IMG/VR virus record: IMGVR_UViG_3300042565_002302
Location: 1 to 54,856 of that record
Length of the DNA: 54,856 nucleotides
DNA from: a virus
Reading direction: 5' to 3' (one strand)
Shown: piece after piece, positions 1 through 7,400 of the stretch
Numbering within the stretch: position 1 is the stretch's first letter
How the letters are laid out: each line of letters opens with the position of its first letter
The notes under the pieces: generated by a model
What the model saw: the letters and a program-made list of their open reading frames with translations, nothing else
What the model was told of the DNA's origin: nothing
Database searches by the model: none
Translations under genes and position numbers: made by a program

Positions 1-887
1 TTTTCACCATTCTTATATGAACCCTTAAACATTAATTGTCCATTATCATAATATTTTTCCCATATACCATCTTTTTCACCATTCTTATATGAACCCTTAT
101 ACCATAATTGTCCATTACTCCAATATTCTTCCCAATAACCATCTCTTAAATTATTCTTATATGAACCCTTAAACCATAATTGTCCATTATAGTGATATTC
201 TTCCCATATACCTTGTTTTTTTCCGGTATTAATATCATACTGATTAATCCTCAACCCATCTACAATGGGTTGATCCTTATTCCATTGAGCCCATCTAGAA
301 TCTTCTCCACTTAATTTACGTGGAATAAAGAGTTTTTTCTTATCTTCATTAATATTTTCAGTTAATTTTTTAATTAATTTTCCATTCTTATATGAACCCT
401 TATAATCTAATTGTCCATTACCAAAATACCTCTCCCATATACCATCTTTTTCACCATTCTTATATGAACCCTTAAACCATAATTGTCCATTACTCCAATA
501 TTCTTCCCAATAACCATCTCTTAAATTATTCTTAAATGAACCCTTATAATCTAATTGTCCATTACTCCAATATTCTTCCCATATACCATCTTTTTCACCA
601 TTCTTATATGAACCCTTAGACCATAATTTTCCATTATCGTGATAATACTCCCAATAACCTTCTTCTTTACCATTCTTATATGAACCCTTAGACCATAATT
701 TTCCATTAAAATGATAAGCCTCCCATATACCTTCTTTATTACCGGTATTAATATTATATTGATTAATTCTTAATCCATCTACGATGGGTTGTTCTTTATT
801 CCAATCAAACCATCTGGAATCTTCTCCACTTAATTTACGTGGAATAAAGAGTTTTTTCTTTTGTTCTTCTGTTATTATAATTTTCAT
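1..887 (-). CDS. MORN_2-repeat polyprotein with head-leader start (3' end cut off)
   Basis: The gene starts at an ATG 1 nt after the stop of the upstream gene and is open to the window edge. It begins MKIIITEEQKKKLFIPR, which fuses the leader type of its neighbours directly to the KKLFIPR cassette. A conserved block follows (SGEDSRW, WNKEQPIVDG, RINQY, NTG), then five copies of a 23-residue repeat of the form G-x-W-E-x-Y-x-x-N-G-x-L-x-x-K-G-S-x-K-N. The segment LTENINEDKKKLFIPR (near 320-365) then starts a second cassette with at least three more repeats. The repeats match the MORN_2 (YwqK-like) pattern. The internal L-T-E and I-N-E triplets before the second cassette look like prohead-protease sites. 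It is a paralogue of the 1668-residue protein at 4452-9458. The biochemical role is unknown. Confidence 0.8.
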   Translation of the reverse strand, partial: MKIIITEEQKKKLFIPRKLSGEDSRWFDWNKEQPIVDGLRINQYNINTGNKEGIWEAYHFNGKLWSKGSYKNGKEEGYWEYYHDNGKLWSKGSYKNGEKDGIWEEYWSNGQLDYKGSFKNNLRDGYWEEYWSNGQLWFKGSYKNGEKDGIWERYFGNGQLDYKGSYKNGKLIKKLTENINEDKKKLFIPRKLSGEDSRWAQWNKDQPIVDGLRINQYDINTGKKQGIWEEYHYNGQLWFKGSYKNNLRDGYWEEYWSNGQLWYKGSYKNGEKDGIWEKYYDNGQLMFKGSYKNGE

Positions 888-888
888 T

Positions 889-1287
889 TTAATATTTAAA
901 TATTTTAGTAAATATTTCAGGTGCCAAATCTAAATCTAAGATCCTAACCCTAATTTTCATACCATTTTTAATAGCTTTAACCACACGATGTTGTCCATCT
1001 AATATACGTATAAACTCACCACCACTCTTTATTAATATAATAGGGTATTTCAAATCCGCATTATCAATTCTTTTTGGATCTCTTTCAACATCTATTAATA
1101 AATGTTTAATCTTATTAGGGTCTATTTCAAACCCATTATCTAATTGTTCAATCACATCATCAAATGTGATTTTAACTATCTTACCACCTATTTCATCTCC
1201 CCAAGATGAATTAACACCACTCCCTTCAGGTTGTTTGAAACTTTCACTTAATAAATCAAATTGTTTTTTTGTTATTATAATTTTCAT
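889..1287 (-). CDS. ParB/sulfiredoxin-like fold protein with N-terminal head leader
   Basis: 132 residues. The N-terminus MKIIITKKQFDLLSES is the shared leader, with a candidate cut after L13-S14-E15. The rest contains YPIILIK, then ILDGQHRVVKAI with DGQHR at 97-101. This is the G-x-H-R signature of the ParB/Srx superfamily, whose members bind or hydrolyse nucleotides and include nucleases. The gene lies 1 nt from each neighbour (stop at 889, next ATG at 887), so it is probably co-translated with them. The ParB-like fold is read from one motif and secondary-structure-like spacing. A head-packaged ParB-like nuclease or regulator is an inference. Confidence 0.65.
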   Translation of the reverse strand: MKIIITKKQFDLLSESFKQPEGSGVNSSWGDEIGGKIVKITFDDVIEQLDNGFEIDPNKIKHLLIDVERDPKRIDNADLKYPIILIKSGGEFIRILDGQHRVVKAIKNGMKIRVRILDLDLAPEIFTKIFKY

Positions 1288-1288
1288 C

Positions 1289-1549
1289 TTAATATTTTGT
1301 TATTTTTAACACCAATTTCCCATTTCCTTTTATGGCTCTATGCCATTGATGTCTTGGTATTTCAATCTTACCTTCCATTTTAATTGGTAATTCATTATCC
1401 CTTTGAAACATCCAATCTGTTTCACCAATTACCTCAACAATCCTATCTTCATTATCCCGATGCCATATAAGTTCCCCAGAATCTAACTCAGAATCAAACT
1501 CTCTTATAACAACATTTGTTTCAATTTCTTTATCTAAATATGGTTTCAT
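1289..1549 (-). CDS. Small cupin-like hypothetical protein
   Basis: 86 residues without the leader seen in its neighbours. It contains LIWHRDNEDRIVEV, FQRDNELPI and IEIPRHQWHRAIKG. The P-x-x-x-x-H arrangement near the C-terminus and the upstream W-H-x-D resemble the two metal-binding motifs of cupin folds. Similar short proteins occur in marine T4-like phages as far as I recall. The function is unknown. It sits between a leader-bearing gene and the 339-residue modular protein, and ends 1 nt before the next gene. Confidence 0.5.
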   Translation of the reverse strand: MKPYLDKEIETNVVIREFDSELDSGELIWHRDNEDRIVEVIGETDWMFQRDNELPIKMEGKIEIPRHQWHRAIKGNGKLVLKITKY

Positions 1550-1573
1550 AATATATTGATTTATAAGTAGTTA

Positions 1574-2593
1574 TTACCAATAACCACTTGTACTACCTTT
1601 AACAAGTCCTGATCTATTGAGGCGGCAAGCCCAATATCCAGCCGTCATTCTATCTTTCTTCTTAGCGCAATTGTGTCTTGCGGCAAAACTCTTTCTTGCT
1701 TTAGAATTACCCACTCGTGCTTTTAAACCACCTTTTTTATCACCAAAAGTAATCTTTTTTATATTACCTGTTGATGGGTTTTTAACATATACAACATATT
1801 TCTTACCCGAACCGGTATTTCTTTTAATTTTATTTAATTTAGGGTGTTTCTTTTCTTTCTCCTCAATAATGCTCTCAATTAAACCTTTAGATAAATCAGT
1901 CAAATATTTATTCATTTCATTAGCATAAGTTTTACTTTTAACTGTCCCTGTATAATATTCTGAATTTTCAAAATCAATAAAGTTTTCATAAGCCAAATCA
2001 CCCCAACCTTTTTCTTTAAGATATTTATCAATTTCATCAATATCAATTTCATCTTTTATATTATCATCTTCATATTTACCACCATCGTATTCAATTAAAA
2101 ATACATCTAATGGTACAACTTCACCTCTAAATGTTCCGAATCTTCCTATATCAGTGCTTTCAAATAATTCTTCATCACTACTATCTAATTCAATTGATCC
2201 ACTATCATATAATCTTCTTGTTTCAGATAATAAATCAATATGGGCTTCACTACCTGGTCTATACACACTTTCATTAACAGATATACCATTTATTAAATGA
2301 TATTTTAATCCTTCACTAATTACTTTTTTCATACTTATACTTTCATTTACATCATTATTTCTTAATTCATCCAAATATTTTTCAATACCTTCTCTATCTT
2401 CACGATTAAATACTTTTAATAATTTAACGTTTTTAGTTGATATGGATTTGCGATCCCCACCTTTTTTTATATAAACCAATCTTTCATCCAAGGCGTGTAA
2501 TGGTACGTCTTGATACCTATATTTTTTATTAAAATAAGCCAATGGAATCATTATTTCTATTACAGCTGTTTTATTAGTCATATACATTTTCAT
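1574..2593 (-). CDS. Modular phage protein with 'GxKYHLxNGIS' and C-terminal 'VYVKNPxTGNxKKxxFGD' domain
   Basis: 339 residues as drawn. ATGs at 2593, 2587 and 2581 are possible starts; the last gives an 8-nt ATGACTAA overlap with the upstream stop and is attractive. After about 90 residues come VNESISMKKVISEGLKYHL and ISVNESVYRPGSEAH, then TDIGRFGTFRGEVVPLDVF. The C-terminal part (KKYVVYVKNPSTGNIKK, FGDKKGG, KSFAARHNC, YWACRLNR) is a Cys/His-containing module I recognise from many marine T4-like phage proteins of unknown function. Several V/I-x-E triplets before S or G (VNES, ISEG, VNES, LSET) look like head-protease sites. It may therefore be a virion protein that is cut internally. The function is not known. 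Confidence 0.6.
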   Translation of the reverse strand: MKMYMTNKTAVIEIMIPLAYFNKKYRYQDVPLHALDERLVYIKKGGDRKSISTKNVKLLKVFNREDREGIEKYLDELRNNDVNESISMKKVISEGLKYHLINGISVNESVYRPGSEAHIDLLSETRRLYDSGSIELDSSDEELFESTDIGRFGTFRGEVVPLDVFLIEYDGGKYEDDNIKDEIDIDEIDKYLKEKGWGDLAYENFIDFENSEYYTGTVKSKTYANEMNKYLTDLSKGLIESIIEEKEKKHPKLNKIKRNTGSGKKYVVYVKNPSTGNIKKITFGDKKGGLKARVGNSKARKSFAARHNCAKKKDRMTAGYWACRLNRSGLVKGSTSGYW

Positions 2594-3962
2594 TATTTAC
2601 ATTCATATTTATTATATAATATTTTTTACCTTTATATGTATAAGTTATTGGTTCTGCTTTAGCGTCAATACAATATGTCGGATAATCTTTTAATAATCTA
2701 TCTAAATCAAAATAACCATCATAGATAAATAACATTCCAGGTAAACCATCAATATTACTATATTTTGGTGGTTGATTACTCGTTCCTTTATATTTATTCT
2801 CATCATAAAACCCAACCGGATCTTCCATAAATTCTTTATTCAAATCATTTAATTCGGATGATTTTTTAATTTCCTCATCGGTAAGATTATCAATATCATA
2901 TTCATAAAAAAATCTAAAACGACTACTATCAATCAACATATCATAAAATAAATCATCCCAAGAAAAATATTTTAAAATATTTTTTTCGCCAACACGTTTA
3001 ATTAAATTATTTGTTTTGGTTTTACTTGAATTTAAAACGTCACTACTATCAATATTCTCTATAATATCATCTATTGTTTCATCATTAACAACAATATATG
3101 CCCCAATAATACTATTAACCCTATTAATTTTTTTACGTAAATAAAATTGTGAGTCTTCAATAGACATAATTTCAGGGAAATAATTTTCACCAAGAGATTT
3201 AGACCAACTACCAAATACTTTAGCCATTAATTTTTTAGGATTATCAATGGTTTTATCTTGTAAATATTTTTTTATACTACTAGCAACTTTTTTTGGGTAT
3301 ATAATATCACCATTATATTCATTATATTCAATTCTATCCGTATCACTAAAACTAACATTTAATCTATTATCTATTGCATCATACCCTTGAACCTTACCAA
3401 AAACATCAACAAATAATGCGGTTTTATAATCATCACCATTACTACTCCTATTTAAGATAAAAAACAAACTACCATTTTCCATATAATTCTCATAAGTGCT
3501 ATCATCTGTCACACACCATTTAGTACCTTTACCATAATAACAAGAAGCTTCTGCTGTTGATGGGTATAATATGACAATACTATCGAATTCATCAACCATA
3601 TCAATATCATTCTTTAATTGTATCTTTCTGTTCGATCTCTGAAAAGCCTTTTCCGTTGCTACGGTAAATGAATCTAAGTCTTTATATGAGTATATATCGG
3701 TAGATAACTCAGCATTCTTAAATCTTTGTGGGTAGGTTTCTAATACAATTAAAGCATTTCCAACCTTACCCCAATATTCGTGATCGAAATTTTTAACATT
3801 CCTTAACCCAAACTCTTCAACAAATCTTTTATATAACCAATGAAGATATTTTTTATTTGGTGAAGGATCATAATCATATAATTCAGATATTAAATCCGAA
3901 ATAAATACATTTTCTTGTAAATTATATTTCTTTAAAAACTTTTCTAAGAATTTTTCTTCCAT
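2574..3962 (-). CDS. WC-motif phage protein (paralogue 1)
   Basis: 462 residues. Two signatures stand out: YDPSPNKKYLHWLYKRF at 31-47 and ASCYYGKGTKWC at 139-150, the latter followed by a Y-x-x-x-G-x-L-F-F-I-L-N-R segment. The same pair, in the same order, occurs in the 595-residue protein at 11392-13179, so the two are diverged paralogues. I know the family only as uncharacterised proteins of large T4-like phages. The conserved Cys pair and Trp could form a catalytic or binding site. Its ATG overlaps the stop of the leader-bearing 150-residue gene by 1 nt (TAATG), which implies translational coupling. Confidence 0.65.
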   Translation of the reverse strand: MEEKFLEKFLKKYNLQENVFISDLISELYDYDPSPNKKYLHWLYKRFVEEFGLRNVKNFDHEYWGKVGNALIVLETYPQRFKNAELSTDIYSYKDLDSFTVATEKAFQRSNRKIQLKNDIDMVDEFDSIVILYPSTAEASCYYGKGTKWCVTDDSTYENYMENGSLFFILNRSSNGDDYKTALFVDVFGKVQGYDAIDNRLNVSFSDTDRIEYNEYNGDIIYPKKVASSIKKYLQDKTIDNPKKLMAKVFGSWSKSLGENYFPEIMSIEDSQFYLRKKINRVNSIIGAYIVVNDETIDDIIENIDSSDVLNSSKTKTNNLIKRVGEKNILKYFSWDDLFYDMLIDSSRFRFFYEYDIDNLTDEEIKKSSELNDLNKEFMEDPVGFYDENKYKGTSNQPPKYSNIDGLPGMLFIYDGYFDLDRLLKDYPTYCIDAKAEPITYTYKGKKYYIINMNVNNENVYD

Positions 3963-4414
3963 TACATATCTTTGATTTCATCAACCAGTTTTTTATTTAA
4001 TCCAACTTTCTTAGATGTTTTTTCATCCAACCAATATACATCAGCATATTTACCACCTTTAGGGTGCTTTAAATAAGGTCCAATTTCAAACTTACCACCT
4101 TCAAGTTTTCTTTTACCCCAATCATTAATAAGGCTTTTAGCTTCATTGTGAATCTCATTCTCCAATTCTTTATTTTCATCATCTTTAGCACCTTGTTTAC
4201 CTTTAAATCTTATAGATAACACCGCACCTGATGGATCACCCAATTCAATACTTACATGTTCTCCGTGTCTTTTTGATAAATCTTTAAAGTCATTATAAAG
4301 ATCTTTAATATGTGATTTTAATTTATCAAATGTCATTTCATTAAATGCCCATCCTTCCATCATTAATTCATTTGCCAACCTATCAATTTGGCTTTCTGTT
4401 AATCTTATTTTCAT
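3962..4414 (-). CDS. Leader-bearing hypothetical protein
   Basis: 150 residues starting MKIRLTESQIDRLANELMMEG, the shared leader, with a candidate cut after L-M-M-E20. The remainder is highly charged, with SIELGDPSGAVLSIRFKGKQG and a lysine-rich C-terminus, and matches no family I know. A TATTTATA octamer lies 27 nt upstream (4442-4449). It sits between the giant polyprotein (upstream) and the WC-motif protein (downstream). I infer a small head-packaged protein, processed to about 130 residues. Confidence 0.6.
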   Translation of the reverse strand: MKIRLTESQIDRLANELMMEGWAFNEMTFDKLKSHIKDLYNDFKDLSKRHGEHVSIELGDPSGAVLSIRFKGKQGAKDDENKELENEIHNEAKSLINDWGKRKLEGGKFEIGPYLKHPKGGKYADVYWLDEKTSKKVGLNKKLVDEIKDM

Positions 4415-4451
4415 ATTTTTTATATTTGTTTTTTTATTTTATATAAATAGT

Positions 4452-7400
4452 TTATTTGTTTTTAAAGTGAGTTAACATTGCATAAACACCAGCGCTTTTT
4501 AAAATTGTCATAAATGCATCCATAAAATCAACATTTCCTAATAAACTATTTATAATATCCGAATAACCTGGCATTAAAGATGTAAACGCCACAATTGATA
4601 ACATCTCATTTTTGAAACCCTTTAATGATTTATTTTGTCTAAAATAAACAACAATCATAGCAATCGCTAAGTTTGTAATTTCAAAAGCATTTAATGGTTG
4701 AACTGCATACTCTTTAATTAAAGAACTAATATTTCTAATAAGTGCATTTATACCAGAACCAAATGAAGTTAAAAATCCTACATCTAATCCAATATTCTTT
4801 TTAAATTTTTTTAATATATCATCTACATTATCACTTATTTTACTCTCATTTAAACCTGTATACTCACTTTGTTTATATAATTCTTCAAATTTATCCCTAA
4901 CTTTTTTACTTCTCAATGGTATGGTTAAATCAAAATACATATGACCTAAAGGAGCATCTTCACCTATATCCCAACTTAAATTACTTAATATTCTATTTTT
5001 TAAATCATTAAAAACGTTTTCTTTTTCAGATAATTTCCCATCTTCCAAGTAATAATCATCGGAAAATACATCCCAATATATATTAAATAAGTTTGTTGTA
5101 TCACCACCATCCATATCACCTTCACCCCATCTGCCAGTCATATCACCAGTAGTTAAATCGTATTGATTTATTTTTTTACCATCAATAGTAGGTTGCATTT
5201 CATTCCACTCCTTTTTTCTTTCGTCAATTCTTTTTGGTGTGAATAATTTATTTTTTGATCGCTCAGATTCAGTTAACGGTATTCTTTTAACTAACTCACC
5301 ATTCTTATATAAACCCTTATACATTAATTGTCCATTATCAAAATACCATTCCCATATACCATCTCTTTCACCATTATTAAATGAACCCTTAAACCATAAT
5401 TTTCCATTATCAAAATATTTTTCCCAATAACCATCTCTTAAACCATTATTAAATGAACCCTTATAATCTAATTGTCCATTAAAATAATACCTCTCCCAAT
5501 AACCTTCTTTCTTACCATTATTAAATGAACCCTTATAATCTAATTGTCCATTATAGTGATATTCTTCCCAATAACCTTCTTTTTCTCCATTCTTATATGA
5601 ACCCTTAGACCGTAATTTTCCATCAGTATAATAATACCTCTCCCATATACCATCTTTTTCACCATTCTTATATGAACCCTTATAATCTAATTGTCCATTA
5701 AAATAATACCTCTCCCAATAACCTTCTTCTTTACCATTCTTATATGAACCCTTAGACCATAATTTTCCATTAAAATGATAAGCCTCCCATATACCTTCTT
5801 CTTTACCATTCTTATATGAACCCTTATACTCTAATTTTCCATTAGAATGATATCCTTCCCAATAACCTTCTTCTTTACCAGTATTAATATCATACTGATT
5901 AATACGTTCTCCATCTACGATGGGTTGATCCTTATTCCAATTAGCCCACCTGGAATCTTCTCCACTTAATTTACGAGGAATAAACAATTTCTTTTTTGGT
6001 TGTTCAGATTCGAAGATTTTATCATAAAATCTTTTAATTAATTCTCCATTCTTATATGAACACTTATACGCTAATTGTCCATTATCATAATAATACCATT
6101 TACATATGCCATCCTTTAAACCATTCTTATATGAACCCTTATACATTAATTGTCCATTACTCCAATATTCTTCCCAATAACCTTCTTTTTCTCCATTCTT
6201 ATATGAACCCTTAGACCATAATTTTCCATTATAGTGATATTCTTCCCAATAACCTTCTTTTTCTCCATTATTAAATGAACCCTTAAACCATAATTTTCCA
6301 TCAGTATAATAATATTCCCAATAACCTTCTTTTTCTCCATTCTTATATGAACCCTTATACTCTAATTTTCCATCCGAATAATATTCTTCCCAATAACCAT
6401 CTTTTTTACCGGTGTTAATATCATATTGATTAATTCTTAATCCATCTACGATGGGTTGTTCTTTATTCCATTGAGCCCATCTAGAATCTTCTCCACTTAA
6501 TTTACGAGGAATAAAGAGTTTTTTCTTTTCAGATTCATCTAATCTTTTAATTAATCCTCCATTCTTATATGAACCCTTATACCTTAATTGTCCATTACTC
6601 CAATATTCTTCCCATATACCATCTTTTTCTCCATTATTAAATGAACCCTTATAATCTAATTGTCCATTAGAATAATACCATTCCCATATACCATCTCTGT
6701 CACCATTCTTATATGAACCCTTATACCTTAATTTTCCATTACTCCAATACTCTTCCCAATAACCTTCTTCTTTACCATTCTTATATGAACCCTTAAAATC
6801 TAATTGTCCATTATAATGATAATATTCCCAATAACCATCTTTTTCACCATTCTTAAATGAACCCTTATAATATAATTGTCCATTATCATAATATTCCTCC
6901 CATATACCTTCTTTTTCTCCATTATTATATGAACCCTTATAATCTAATTGTCCATTATCAAAATACCATTCCCATATACCTTCTTTATTACCGGTATTAA
7001 TATCATATTGATTAATTCTTATACCATCTTTAATTGGTTGATCCTTATTCCAATCAGCCCATCTGGAATCTTCACCAGATATTTTACGAGGAATAAAGAG
7101 TTTTTTCTTTTCAGATTCATCTAATCTTTTAATTAATCCTCCATTCTTATATGAACCCTTATACATTAATTGTCCATTACTCCAATATTCTTCCCAATAA
7201 CCTTCTTTTTCTCCATTATTAAATGAACCCTTATACGCTAATTTTCCATTATAGTGATATTCTTCCCAATAACCATCTCTTAAACCATTCTTATATGAAC
7301 CCTTATAATCTAATTGTCCATTATCATAATATTCTTCCCAATAACCTTCTTTTTCTCCATTCTTATATGAACCCTTAGACCATAATTTTCCATTATCATA

